This document shows positions 19,848-29,424 of a stretch of 64,000 bases of DNA, in pieces. Position 1 is the first letter of the stretch. The number at the start of each line of letters is the position of its first letter. Both the position numbers and the translations under genes were made by a program. The notes beneath the pieces were generated by a model. The model was given only the letters and a program-made list of their open reading frames with translations, did not search any database and had not been told where the DNA came from. Origin of the DNA: Alphaproteobacteria bacterium (GTDB lineage Bacteria > Pseudomonadota > Alphaproteobacteria > Micavibrionales > Micavibrionaceae); the NCBI GenBank assembly GCA_030424975.1, contig JAUHVY010000001.1:741093-805092 (forward strand). The letters run 5' to 3'.

Positions 19848-20417
19848 ATGTCCAGTAAAAAAGATCAAAACGTATATATAGCAAGTGCAATTGATGCAGA
19901 TCATGAACATCGTGTTGGTTATGCGTGGGTAAAAACAAATGGTAAGGGCAAGCAAGCAGGAAGCTCTCAACCTATGCGTCTTTCCACTCAAGAAGCATCA
20001 ACCAGTTTAGCGGATGTTTATGCAGCCAGTGATGCCCTTAACCACCTATCGGCAGGCTCAACAGTTAAAATTTACACAGATAATGAAATGCTTGCGAATA
20101 CCCTAAATCGTCCTGCTGATAACGTGACGAAAAAAGCACGTTCACATAAAAAACACATACGAAAAGCTTGGACAGCTCTACAGGATGCCGTTGATCGTCA
20201 TGAATACGTTAGTGCGGAAGTAACAAACGCAGAAGACCCGCCTAAAGAAATGGCCACCGCCAAAGACATAGCACAGGCCGGTGCTACACAAGCTTTCGCC
20301 AAAGGCGGTACGGAAAAAAGACGCATGGAGCCAAATCCGGGCGATAAACATAAAAACCTTTCGTTCATTAACGAAGAGATCGCCTATATGGAGGATGATC
20401 AAGGGCTAAACCTTTAG
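19848..20417 (+). CDS. RNase H-like fold protein (paralog 2, degenerate)
   Basis: Similar layout to the previous gene (VGYAWVKTN, LADVYAASDALNHL, IYTDNEM, MATAKDIAQAGA) but first catalytic Asp not conserved in position. Confidence 0.55.
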   Translation: MSSKKDQNVYIASAIDADHEHRVGYAWVKTNGKGKQAGSSQPMRLSTQEASTSLADVYAASDALNHLSAGSTVKIYTDNEMLANTLNRPADNVTKKARSHKKHIRKAWTALQDAVDRHEYVSAEVTNAEDPPKEMATAKDIAQAGATQAFAKGGTEKRRMEPNPGDKHKNLSFINEEIAYMEDDQGLNL

Positions 20418-20441
20418 GTCTAAAAATATAGTTTTTTCAGA

Positions 20442-20485
20442 CGGATTAGTGTAGAATTAGATTATAAGTATAGCGCACTGATCCG
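20442..20485 (+). promoter_or_regulatory. 10-bp stem hairpin immediately upstream of phoH SD
   Basis: CGGATTAGTG (20442-20451) pairs with CACTGATCCG (20476-20485) including one U-G wobble; followed by AAAGGTTTTTTATTG. Confidence 0.5.
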
Positions 20486-20497
20486 AAAGGTTTTTTA

Positions 20498-21475
20498 TTG
20501 TCAAAAGAGCTTATATTAGAATTCGCAGATAACGACATCGTACCGTTGTTGTTTGGTGAATATAACGATCATCTTTCCTATCTCGAAAAAAAGTTAAAAG
20601 TTAACATTTCCGATCGCGGGAATCTTTTACGTGTGAGCGGTAGCAAAGAATCAAAAGAAAAAATAAAAGTTATTTTACAATCCCTTTATACGAGATTGCG
20701 AAGCAAGGAGCTATTAAACGTGACCCATGCAGATATAGATGCCGAACTCCGTTTTATAAATTCAGGCAAACACGATAAAGGCAAGCCTAATCAGGCTGAA
20801 AAAGAAACCGACAGTAAAAGCGCGCTAATTAAGACAAAAAACAAAACGATCGCGCCTCGTTCACCCAACCAAAAACGTTATATTGAACTTATTAAACAAC
20901 GCGACATGGTCTTTGGTCTTGGCCCCGCCGGTACCGGTAAAACATATCTGGCCGTAGCAGCCGGTATTGATATGTATTTGAAAGGCGAAGTAGAACGCTT
21001 AATTTTTTGTCGCCCTGCCGTTGAGGCGGGTGAGAACCTCGGCTTTCTGCCCGGTGATATGAAGGAAAAAATAGACCCGTATTTACGGCCTATTTATGAT
21101 GCCTTGCATGATATGTTGCCATGGGATTTCTTGATGAAAAAAATGGAAATCGGAGAGATTGAGATCGCCCCACTCGCGTTTATGCGCGGCCGGACACTGG
21201 CGCATGCCTTCGTCATTTTGGATGAGGCGCAAAACGCAACATGTGCCCAAATGAAAATGTTCTTAACACGTATGGGCGAATCCTCGCATATGGTTATAAC
21301 AGGTGATGCCAGCCAGACAGATTTACCGCCCCACATCCGTTCAGGGCTTGATGAAGCACTTGAGCTTTTAGGTGGGATTGAGGATATCGGTTTTATTACC
21401 TTCGAAGGTGAAGATGTTATCCGCCATGGTTTAGTACGTAAAATCATTCATGCGTATGAAGTGAAGAAAAAATAA
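20498..21475 (+). CDS. phoH: PhoH family ATPase
   Basis: GLGPAGTGKTYLAVA Walker A, RPAVEAGENLGFLPGD, FVILDEAQNAT Walker B; TTG start. Confidence 0.96.
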   Translation: MSKELILEFADNDIVPLLFGEYNDHLSYLEKKLKVNISDRGNLLRVSGSKESKEKIKVILQSLYTRLRSKELLNVTHADIDAELRFINSGKHDKGKPNQAEKETDSKSALIKTKNKTIAPRSPNQKRYIELIKQRDMVFGLGPAGTGKTYLAVAAGIDMYLKGEVERLIFCRPAVEAGENLGFLPGDMKEKIDPYLRPIYDALHDMLPWDFLMKKMEIGEIEIAPLAFMRGRTLAHAFVILDEAQNATCAQMKMFLTRMGESSHMVITGDASQTDLPPHIRSGLDEALELLGGIEDIGFITFEGEDVIRHGLVRKIIHAYEVKKK

Positions 21476-21484
21476 TACAGAGCC

Positions 21485-21976
21485 ATGCCAGTATTTGAAA
21501 TTGACATCACAATTGAAGATGAAAGATGGAGTGACCATTTACAGGATATCTCTCTCCTTACCGAAAAAATAATCACGCACGTCCTTTCTGAACTTATTAA
21601 AGATACTGACATTATCGAAGTTAGTATCGTTCTTGCGAATGACGAATTCATCCAAGAGCTAAACCGTGATTATCGACAAAAAGATAAACCAACCAATGTC
21701 TTATCATTCCCCATCACTGATGCTGCAGATGGAATAGATGCGGGCGGCCCGTTCGTTTCATTGGGTGATATTATTATTTCATTAGACACAATTGCGGCCG
21801 AATCTGCGCAACAAAAGAAGGATATTCATGACCATTACGTACATATGTTAGTGCACGGATGCCTGCATTTATTACATTATGATCATATTGATGATGAAGA
21901 AGCAGAAGAAATGGAAAAGTTGGAAGTTCACTTTTTAAGTGCATTTCATATAAAAAACCCTTATGAAGTCTGCTAA
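21485..21976 (+). CDS. ybeY: Endoribonuclease YbeY / rRNA maturation factor
   Basis: DKPTNVLSFP and HMLVHGCLHLLHYDH (HGxLHLxGYDH-type zinc motif). Confidence 0.96.
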   Translation: MPVFEIDITIEDERWSDHLQDISLLTEKIITHVLSELIKDTDIIEVSIVLANDEFIQELNRDYRQKDKPTNVLSFPITDAADGIDAGGPFVSLGDIIISLDTIAAESAQQKKDIHDHYVHMLVHGCLHLLHYDHIDDEEAEEMEKLEVHFLSAFHIKNPYEVC

Positions 21977-22003
21977 ATTTATGGCACAATATTTGGTAAG
22001 AAC

Positions 22004-22975
22004 ATGCTTAAAATGAATGATAAAGTAGAAGAAATAGAAGAACCTCCGAGTACGATCGCATCACCGATTGTAAATGGTGGTGTAGATAATAATACCAGCG
22101 GCAATTCTGACGCTGATAACGGCCCGGGTCTTATTGATCGCGTCGTGTCCCTTTTCAAAAACAAACCTGATTCTACGCTTCGTGAAACATTAGAAGAATT
22201 CATCGAAGATAGTGCCAATGGTGATGAGGGCGAAACATCTATTTCTTCACATGAAAAAACCCTGATTTCCAACATCCTGAAACTGCGGGATTTGTGCGCA
22301 GCAGATGTTATGATTCCTCGCGCTGATATCGTCGCTTTGCCTGATACGGCAACACAGGAAGACATTTTCGCATTACTTGCGGAAACACAATATAGCCGCC
22401 TCCCGATATATCATGACACACTTGATAACGTCGTTGGCTGTATTCATGTCAAAGATATACTTGCGACCTTAGCGCGCGGACAATCACTTGTAACCAAAGA
22501 CCTTGCACGTGAAGTTCCGATTGTGTCGCCGTCTATTCCGGTTCTTGATTTGCTTTTGCAAATGCGTATGAGCCGTAAACACATGGTTTTGGTTGTCGAT
22601 GAATTTGGCGGTATTGACGGTTTGGTTACCATAGGTGATTTGATCGAGGACATTGTCGGGCAGATTGATGATGAACATGATCCCGAATATCATCCAGAAA
22701 TAAGCGTGCAAACTGACGGAACTGTTGTTGCGGATGCGCGTGTAAACCTAGAAGAGTTTGAAGATCAATTCGGAAAAATGCTAAGCGATGAAGAACGGGA
22801 TGAAAACGACACACTTGGTGGTCTGGTTTTCTTTATTGCAGGGCGCGTGCCTGTGCGTGGTGAAATATTACATCACCATTCAGGAATGCGTTTTGAAGTT
22901 ATTGATGCCAGTGCACGCCGTGTTAACCGATTATGCATTCGTGATTTACCGCAAATTCAAATTGAAGAACACTAA
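22004..22975 (+). CDS. corC: CBS and CorC/HlyC domain protein
   Basis: LCAADVMIPRADIVALP, YSRLPIYHDTLDNVVGCIHVKDIL, DEFGGIDGLVTIGDLIEDIVGQI. Confidence 0.93.
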   Translation: MLKMNDKVEEIEEPPSTIASPIVNGGVDNNTSGNSDADNGPGLIDRVVSLFKNKPDSTLRETLEEFIEDSANGDEGETSISSHEKTLISNILKLRDLCAADVMIPRADIVALPDTATQEDIFALLAETQYSRLPIYHDTLDNVVGCIHVKDILATLARGQSLVTKDLAREVPIVSPSIPVLDLLLQMRMSRKHMVLVVDEFGGIDGLVTIGDLIEDIVGQIDDEHDPEYHPEISVQTDGTVVADARVNLEEFEDQFGKMLSDEERDENDTLGGLVFFIAGRVPVRGEILHHHSGMRFEVIDASARRVNRLCIRDLPQIQIEEH

Positions 22976-23018
22976 CTCCTCTCTTGAACCATCTACGTGA
23001 TATATATATGAAAGAGAA

Positions 23019-24431
23019 ATGAAAAAGGCTCTTTTCTTATTTTTATTGGGCGCATTTTCCGCTCTATCGATGGCGCCCTATAATATATGGTCGGCACTAT
23101 GTGTGGGGCTATGCGGCCTATATATATGTGTTGCACGCTGCCCGTCGGTCAAAAAGTCCTTTCTTTTAGGATTCATGTTCTCACTCGGCTATTTTACTTT
23201 CAGCCTATACTGGATTGGTAACGCCCTACTCGTTGAAGATAACCCTTATTGGTGGGCTTGGCCGTTTGCGGTTATCGGTTTACCCGCAATTCTTGCGCCG
23301 TTCACAGCGACGTTTTGTGCGATTTTTAAAATAATTAAGCCAGGGCATAGTATTAACTTAAGCGGATATATTCTTTTTTGTACATTATTGTCTGTTGCTG
23401 ATTTTTGCAGAGGTACACTATTCACAGGGTTTCCATGGAATTTATACGCTTATACATGGATAGGCATCCCTCAAATTGCGCAAGTTGCCAGTTTGTGGAA
23501 TGTTTACCTACTAAACAGCTTAACAATCTTATGGCTAACATTGCCTGCACTATTATTAAATAAGAACACCCCTTTGGTGCAAAAATACTTTATGGCTCTA
23601 TTTGTGCTTGCAGGCATTGTTGCAAGCTTTATGTATGGAAGCCATAAAACCCGCGCAATATACCCGTCTGCATCACCTGACACATCATTCATAATAGTAC
23701 AGCCAAATATTCTGCAGGCGGAAAAATGGAAGCCTGAAAACCGTGTTCCGAATTTTCAGCACCTTATAGACCTATCAAAATATAATGTTCCGACAGAGAA
23801 TGACGTTCCCGACACAATACAGCACATATTTGTTATCTGGCCGGAAACAGCAATTAGTCAGGATCTGTTAAATGCACCATGGGTTATGAATAAAATTTCA
23901 GACATGCTTAATACATATCCTCATCAAGCAACGCTCATTGCAGGTGCTCTTCGTTATGATGGTAAAAATGCATATAACAGCGTTATTGCCATTAACAACC
24001 AGGGCAAAATAACCGAAACCTATGACAAATCACATCTCGTTCCATTTGGTGAGTACATGCCATTTGATAATATTTTAAAATTATCTCCCATTGTGGGATT
24101 TACTGGATTTAAACCCGGAACAGAAAAAAAAGAATTTGCTTTCAATAACATTAAGATTAAGCCACTTATTTGCTATGAGATAATTTTTCCGGACTTATTT
24201 CGGATACAAACACAGCAGACATTCGTTGTAAATGTTACGAATGACGCTTGGTATGGAGATAGTGCAGGCCCGCAACAGCATTTAGTACAAACGCAGTTTC
24301 GCGCAATAGAAAAAAATACAATTGTATTACGCGCTGCAAATACAGGTGTTAGTGCTGCAATTAATAAAGACGGATCTATAATTTCAAAAATTAAATATAA
24401 CAATAAAGGTATAATTTCGGCATCATTTTAA
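23019..24431 (+). CDS. lnt: Apolipoprotein N-acyltransferase
   Basis: Multiple TM plus nitrilase domain with WPETA (Glu), YDKSHLVPFGEYMP (Lys), PLICYEIIFP (Cys). Confidence 0.95.
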   Translation: MKKALFLFLLGAFSALSMAPYNIWSALCVGLCGLYICVARCPSVKKSFLLGFMFSLGYFTFSLYWIGNALLVEDNPYWWAWPFAVIGLPAILAPFTATFCAIFKIIKPGHSINLSGYILFCTLLSVADFCRGTLFTGFPWNLYAYTWIGIPQIAQVASLWNVYLLNSLTILWLTLPALLLNKNTPLVQKYFMALFVLAGIVASFMYGSHKTRAIYPSASPDTSFIIVQPNILQAEKWKPENRVPNFQHLIDLSKYNVPTENDVPDTIQHIFVIWPETAISQDLLNAPWVMNKISDMLNTYPHQATLIAGALRYDGKNAYNSVIAINNQGKITETYDKSHLVPFGEYMPFDNILKLSPIVGFTGFKPGTEKKEFAFNNIKIKPLICYEIIFPDLFRIQTQQTFVVNVTNDAWYGDSAGPQQHLVQTQFRAIEKNTIVLRAANTGVSAAINKDGSIISKIKYNNKGIISASF

Positions 24432-24487
24432 TAGAAATCTGTATAAAAATAGGATAAATAACCAACTAAATAAAACTAGCGCTAAAT

Positions 24488-24580
24488 ACTTTAGTATAAC
24501 CTATGATTGTTATGCGAATACAATATTTCACCTAAAAGGTGTTAACTATACTTTTGCACCTATATTTATTATACTAAAGT
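24488..24580. repeat. 12-bp perfect inverted repeat pair in HTH-gene upstream region
   Basis: ACTTTAGTATAA at 24488-24499 and its reverse complement TTATACTAAAGT at 24569-24580. Confidence 0.7.
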
Positions 24581-24690
24581 GTTATTGCATACCATAGTAC
24601 TTGTGCTATAACTCCTCACTCTTGTAGAGAAACTAATATAGTTTAAGTCGTATAATCTTTAGATATAAACCATTGGGTACAAGGTATTAA

Positions 24691-25155
24691 ATGTCAGTAG
24701 AAAAAAAGAAAAAAACTAAGGGTTTACCAGATTTCGTAGACAAGCATGTCGGTAAACAACTAAAAAACCGTAGATCTTTGCTTGGTATAAGTCAGGAAAA
24801 ACTCGCTGATGCGGTTGGAGTAACCTTTCAGCAAGTCCAGAAGTATGAACGTAGTGCAAATCGCATAAGCGCAAGTCGCCTTTATAATTTCAGTAAGGTA
24901 CTGGAAGTATCGATAGACTATTTTTATGATGGTCTGGATTTATCAGGTAAGAAATCAACTGCGGCAAGCGGTATGTCCGATAATGCGCAAGAAGATTTTG
25001 GTAGTGCTCCCGTTAAGAGTGACACACTTCCGGAAGATGTAATGAATAAAAAAGAAACCTTGGATCTTGTACGCACCTATTATTCTGTCAATGACCAGAA
25101 AAAACGTAAAGAAATGCTAAAGTTTCTAAAGACTATGGCGAAGAATATTTCATAA
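24691..25155 (+). CDS. XRE-family helix-turn-helix transcriptional regulator
   Basis: GKQLKNRRSLLGISQEKLADAVGVTFQQVQKYERSANRISASRLYNFSKVLEVS HTH. Confidence 0.92.
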   Translation: MSVEKKKKTKGLPDFVDKHVGKQLKNRRSLLGISQEKLADAVGVTFQQVQKYERSANRISASRLYNFSKVLEVSIDYFYDGLDLSGKKSTAASGMSDNAQEDFGSAPVKSDTLPEDVMNKKETLDLVRTYYSVNDQKKRKEMLKFLKTMAKNIS

Positions 25156-25198
25156 ATATTTCAACAACCTAGTGAAAATACCGACAAATTTCATAATT

Positions 25199-25223
25199 AA
25201 GGCTTGAACAAAGCCTTTTTTTT
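25199..25223 (+). terminator. Intrinsic terminator after HTH gene
   Basis: AAGGCTT-GAACA-AAGCCTT followed by a T tract. Confidence 0.85.
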
Positions 25224-25271
25224 GATTTAGGGTTCATCACTTGAAATACATAAATTAACAGTGAGCGAAAA

Positions 25272-26477
25272 ATGCCATACTCAGGACAAGCCATGCAACA
25301 AAAAGCACTTACCGACTACATTTTCACAAGCGAATCTGTATCTGAAGGTCACCCGGATAAAATCTGTGACCGTATCTCAGATGCTGTTCTTGATCTTTAT
25401 TTAAAAGCTGACCCATATTCACGCGTTGCCTGTGAAACGTTGGTGACAACAGATACCGTTGTTATTGCCGGTGAGACACGTGGCCCTGAAAGCATTACAA
25501 AAGACCTTATCGAGCAAACTGCACGTGATGTTATTAAAAGCATCGGTTATGACCAAGAAGGTTTTAGCTATAAGACTGCAAATATTGATGTGAAACTGCA
25601 CAGCCAATCAGTGGACATCGCACAAGGCGTTGACGAAGGTACAGGCGTAGATAAAGAAGAAGGCGCAGGTGACCAAGGTATTATGTTTGGTTATGCGACA
25701 AAGGAAACAGATGCCCTTATGCCTGCTCCTTTGCATTACTCTCACATGATCTTGCGCCGTATGGCCGAAGACCGCCGCTCTGGCAAGTTAAAAGGTATTG
25801 AGCCTGATTCTAAATCTCAGGTAACTTTGGAATACAAAAACGACAAGCCTGTTGGTGTAAAATCTGTAGTTGTTTCAACGCAGCATGCCGAAGGTCTATC
25901 ACAAGAAGATGTAAAAGAATTGGTTCGTCCATACATTCAAGAAGTGTTGCCTGAAGGTTGGATGCCATCTGAAGAAGAGCTATACGTTAACCCGACAGGC
26001 CGTTTTGTTATTGGTGGTCCGGTTGGTGACTGTGGTTTGACAGGTCGTAAGATTATTGTTGATACATATGGCGGTGCGGCCCCTCATGGTGGTGGTGCGT
26101 TCTCTGGTAAGGATCCGACAAAAGTTGACCGTTCAGCTGCGTATATCGCACGTTACCTTGCGAAAAACGTTGTTGCTGCTGGCTATGCAGAAGGTTGTAC
26201 AATCCAGCTTTCATACGCAATCGGTGTATCAAAGCCGATTTCTGTATACCTAAACACTCACGGTACAGGCACAGCGCCGGAAACTGCGATTGTTGATGCA
26301 CTACAACAGCTTGTTGACTTACGTCCACGCGGTATCCGTGAGCACCTAAAGCTAAACAAGCCAATCTATGAGCGCACAGCAGCTTACGGTCACTTTGGCC
26401 GTACAGCAACAGAAGATGGCGGTTTCTCATGGGAGAGAACTGACCTTGTTGATGAGCTACAGCGCATTCTTGGCTAA
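25272..26477 (+). CDS. metK: S-adenosylmethionine synthase
   Basis: [54 protein letters not shown]. Confidence 0.97.
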   Translation: MPYSGQAMQQKALTDYIFTSESVSEGHPDKICDRISDAVLDLYLKADPYSRVACETLVTTDTVVIAGETRGPESITKDLIEQTARDVIKSIGYDQEGFSYKTANIDVKLHSQSVDIAQGVDEGTGVDKEEGAGDQGIMFGYATKETDALMPAPLHYSHMILRRMAEDRRSGKLKGIEPDSKSQVTLEYKNDKPVGVKSVVVSTQHAEGLSQEDVKELVRPYIQEVLPEGWMPSEEELYVNPTGRFVIGGPVGDCGLTGRKIIVDTYGGAAPHGGGAFSGKDPTKVDRSAAYIARYLAKNVVAAGYAEGCTIQLSYAIGVSKPISVYLNTHGTGTAPETAIVDALQQLVDLRPRGIREHLKLNKPIYERTAAYGHFGRTATEDGGFSWERTDLVDELQRILG

Positions 26478-27202
26478 TGCAGGATAAGCACTTAAATAAT
26501 ACCGAAGGCTCCGCTTATAAAAAGCGGAGTCTTTTTGGTCGAAGACAAGGCCGCGCACTGAAGGGTGAGCGAAGCGTTGCTTTGGATACTGTGTTGCCTG
26601 AAATTCAAGTGCCTGATGACATACTCAGTGAGGCACATGACCTAGTCCCTGCAAGCCTATTTAAAAATTATTACAGCGCATATCATTTGGAAATAGGTTT
26701 CGGTCATGGTGAGCGCCTTATTGAAGATACACAAAAGAATAAAGATATCGCATTCCTTGGCGCCGAACCGTTTATCAACGGTATGGCGGATTTCCTTAAG
26801 AACATTCCCGAATCATCTTGCAAAAACACGCGTGTTATTATGGATGATGGCATGATTCTTGCCCGATCAATTACGCCGCAATCAATTGATAAAATTTATG
26901 TATTAAACCCTGATCCCTGGCATAAAACGCGCCACCATAAGCGCCGCATTATCAATCAGGAAAATCTAACCATTCTGTCTCACATCTTGAAACCGAATGG
27001 AAAGCTCGTTCTCACAACAGATGTTCCCGACCTTGCAGACTGGATGTGCACACAGGCTAACAACCATCCTGACTTTGTTTGGGATGCAAAAACCAAAACG
27101 GATTGGTCTACACCACCACAAGACTGGATAAAGACGCGCTACGAGCTAAAAGGTGCAAAGGGTGCAAAGAAAATGGCCTATATGATTTTCACAAAAATAT
27201 AA
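26477..27202 (+). CDS. trmB: tRNA (guanine-N7-)-methyltransferase
   Basis: LEIGFGHGERL SAM motif, PDPWHKTRHHKRR, TTDVPDLADWM; TAATG overlap with metK. Confidence 0.93.
   Translation: MQDKHLNNTEGSAYKKRSLFGRRQGRALKGERSVALDTVLPEIQVPDDILSEAHDLVPASLFKNYYSAYHLEIGFGHGERLIEDTQKNKDIAFLGAEPFINGMADFLKNIPESSCKNTRVIMDDGMILARSITPQSIDKIYVLNPDPWHKTRHHKRRIINQENLTILSHILKPNGKLVLTTDVPDLADWMCTQANNHPDFVWDAKTKTDWSTPPQDWIKTRYELKGAKGAKKMAYMIFTKI
26507..26536 (+). terminator. Terminator-like hairpin inside the trmB 5' coding region
   Basis: GGCTCCGCTT-ATAAA-AAGCGGAGTC-TTTTT; 10-bp stem, 5-nt loop, T5. Confidence 0.7.
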
Positions 27203-27271
27203 TCCTGATTTTTCCTTGCATTCTGCCGAGGATGGGCGTATAAACTTCGTAAATATCCGGCTTATAAAGAC

Positions 27272-27302
27272 GGTGGGCTCAAAAAAGAGACCCGCCTTTT
27301 TT
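27272..27302 (+). terminator. Terminator/attenuator-like hairpin in rimP leader
   Basis: GGTGGGCTC-AAAAAA-GAGACCCGCC-TTTTTT about 28 bp before rimP. Confidence 0.75.
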
Positions 27303-27329
27303 GTTACCGAATGAAAAGAATGGAATAAA

Positions 27330-27836
27330 ATGCGTTACTCGCCATTAGAACAAAAGATCTATGATTTAGTTGAGCCTGTTGTAGCAGATTTGGGCTTTTC
27401 TCTGCACCATGTGAAAATCACAGGTGAAGGTAGCGCGTCCAATGTACAGATCATGGCAGAAGATCCTGCGATGAAAAATTTACTCGTTGATGACGCAGCA
27501 AAAATCAGCCGTGCAATTTCTGCGGTAATGGATGTAGAAGACCCGATTAATGGAGCGTATAGATTAGAAGTTAGCTCCCCCGGTATTGACCGCTTGCTGA
27601 TCTCTCAACAGGATTTCGAAGACTTTAAAGGGTTTGAAGCTAAGCTTGAAACCGCATTACCGGCAGAAAACGGACAAAAGCGTTTCCGTGGTGTTTTGAA
27701 CGGTATGAACGATGAAAAAATTCTTGTCACAACGGATACAGGTGATGTTGAAATCCCCTACTCCGATTTGGCTAAGGCAAAACTGGTTTTAACTGATGAA
27801 CTTATAAAAGCGACTGCTAATAATTTTAGGAGATAA
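27330..27836 (+). CDS. rimP: Ribosome maturation factor
   Basis: YRLEVSSPGIDRLL signature; precedes nusA. Confidence 0.94.
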   Translation: MRYSPLEQKIYDLVEPVVADLGFSLHHVKITGEGSASNVQIMAEDPAMKNLLVDDAAKISRAISAVMDVEDPINGAYRLEVSSPGIDRLLISQQDFEDFKGFEAKLETALPAENGQKRFRGVLNGMNDEKILVTTDTGDVEIPYSDLAKAKLVLTDELIKATANNFRR

Positions 27837-27838
27837 AT

Positions 27839-29377
27839 ATGGAACTAATTCAGGTTGCAGACACAGTAGCACGTGAAAAAAATATCGATCGTGAAATCGT
27901 CCTTCAGGCGATGGAAGAAGCGATCCAAAAGGCCGGCCGTTCAAAATATGGCTACGAGCAAGACATCCGTGCGCAAATCAACCGCAGCAACGGTGATATT
28001 GAATTGAAGCGTTACCGCGAAGTGATTGCAAATGATGATGAGATTGAAAATGAAGTATCTCAATTAAAGCTGGATCAAGCGGTTCGTATCAAACCTGATG
28101 CACAGCCTGGTGATTTCCTGATTGATGAGCTTCCTCCTCTTGATTTTGGTCGTATTGCTGCACAAACAGCGAAACAGGTTATCATGCAAAAAGTGCGTGA
28201 AGCCGAGCGCGCAAGACAATATGAAGAGTTCAAAGACAAAGTTGGCGAAATCGTAAACGGCGTCGTAAAGCGTGTTGAGTACGGTAACGCAACAATTGAT
28301 ATTCAAGGTCGTGCAGAAGGCCTTCTTCGCCGTGATGAAACTATTCCTCGTGAGCCACTAAATGTGAATGACCGTATTCGTGCGATCATCTACGAAGTAC
28401 GTGAAGAAACACGCGGCCCGCAAATTTTCCTTTCACGTTCACACCCTGAATTTATGGCGAAATTGTTTACGCAAGAAGTGCCTGAGATTTATGACGGCAT
28501 TATCGAGATTAAAGCAGTTGCGCGTGATCCGGGTAGCCGTGCAAAAATCGCAGTTCTTTCACATGACAACTCAATCGATCCGGTTGGTGCGTGTGTTGGT
28601 ATGCGTGGTTCACGTGTTCAGGCCGTTGTAAACGAGCTTGGCGGTGAAAAAGTTGACATTATCCCTCATACAGAAGATCTCGGTAGCTTTGTTGTTAGTG
28701 CGCTACAACCTGCTGCGGTTTCTAAGGTTGTTTTGGATGAAGACAAAAAGCGTATGGATGTTGTTGTTCCTGAAGAGCAACTCAGCCTTGCTATCGGCCG
28801 TCGTGGTCAGAATGTGCGTCTTGCATCCATGCTAACCGGTTGGGACATTGATGTTATGACCGAAGAGCAAGAATCAGAGCGCCGCGCTGAGGAATTCAGA
28901 ACACGTTCAACATTATTCATCGAAGCATTGGATGTTGATGATGTTATCGCGCACCTTCTTGTTGCAGAAGGTTTCGTTTCTGTTGAAGACATTGCGGAGA
29001 CGCCGATTGATGAACTGAACGAAATTGAAGGTTTCGAAGAAGAAATTTCAACTGAGTTGCAACAACGTGCCATTAACTGGCTTGAACAAAAAGAGCAAGA
29101 GCTTAAAGAAAAGCAAAGTGATCTTGGTATTGCCGATGACTTGATGGAAGCCCAAGGCTTACGCCCTGAACACATCATCAAATTGGGTGAAAACGATGTG
29201 AAAACATTGGACGATCTTGCTGATCTTGCCGGTGATGAATTGGTAGAGATTCTTGGTGAAGGCCAAATGACAGAAAAAGAAGCCAATGACGTAATCATGA
29301 AGGCACGTGAACATTGGTTTGCAGATGAGCCGCAAGCAGAAGCTGAGGCAGAAACTTCAGACGAGGCGGAAGCTTAA
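27839..29377 (+). CDS. nusA: Transcription termination/antitermination protein
   Basis: S1 and KH domains (SRAKIAVLSHDNSIDPVGACVGMRGSRVQAVVNELGGEKVDII; AIGRRGQNVRLASMLTGWDIDV), C-terminal HhH repeats. Confidence 0.97.
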   Translation: MELIQVADTVAREKNIDREIVLQAMEEAIQKAGRSKYGYEQDIRAQINRSNGDIELKRYREVIANDDEIENEVSQLKLDQAVRIKPDAQPGDFLIDELPPLDFGRIAAQTAKQVIMQKVREAERARQYEEFKDKVGEIVNGVVKRVEYGNATIDIQGRAEGLLRRDETIPREPLNVNDRIRAIIYEVREETRGPQIFLSRSHPEFMAKLFTQEVPEIYDGIIEIKAVARDPGSRAKIAVLSHDNSIDPVGACVGMRGSRVQAVVNELGGEKVDIIPHTEDLGSFVVSALQPAAVSKVVLDEDKKRMDVVVPEEQLSLAIGRRGQNVRLASMLTGWDIDVMTEEQESERRAEEFRTRSTLFIEALDVDDVIAHLLVAEGFVSVEDIAETPIDELNEIEGFEEEISTELQQRAINWLEQKEQELKEKQSDLGIADDLMEAQGLRPEHIIKLGENDVKTLDDLADLAGDELVEILGEGQMTEKEANDVIMKAREHWFADEPQAEAEAETSDEAEA

Positions 29378-29390
29378 TTACTAAAATAAT

Positions 29391-29424
29391 ATCAGGGGAA
29401 GAAACATTTCCTCCCCTGATTTTA
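29391..29424 (+). terminator. Hairpin between nusA and infB
   Basis: ATCAGGGGA...TCCCCTGATTTTT-like stem (9 bp) with a short T run; possible partial terminator. Confidence 0.5.

Noticed and set aside
25156-25271. Possible SAM-responsive riboswitch before metK
   Set aside because: Only an intrinsic terminator of the upstream HTH gene is evident; I could not recognise a SAM-II, SAM-V or SAM/SAH consensus by eye.
28807-29298. 163-aa minus-strand ORF opposite nusA
   Set aside because: Antisense to the nusA C-terminus; Ser-rich shadow of acidic coding sequence.
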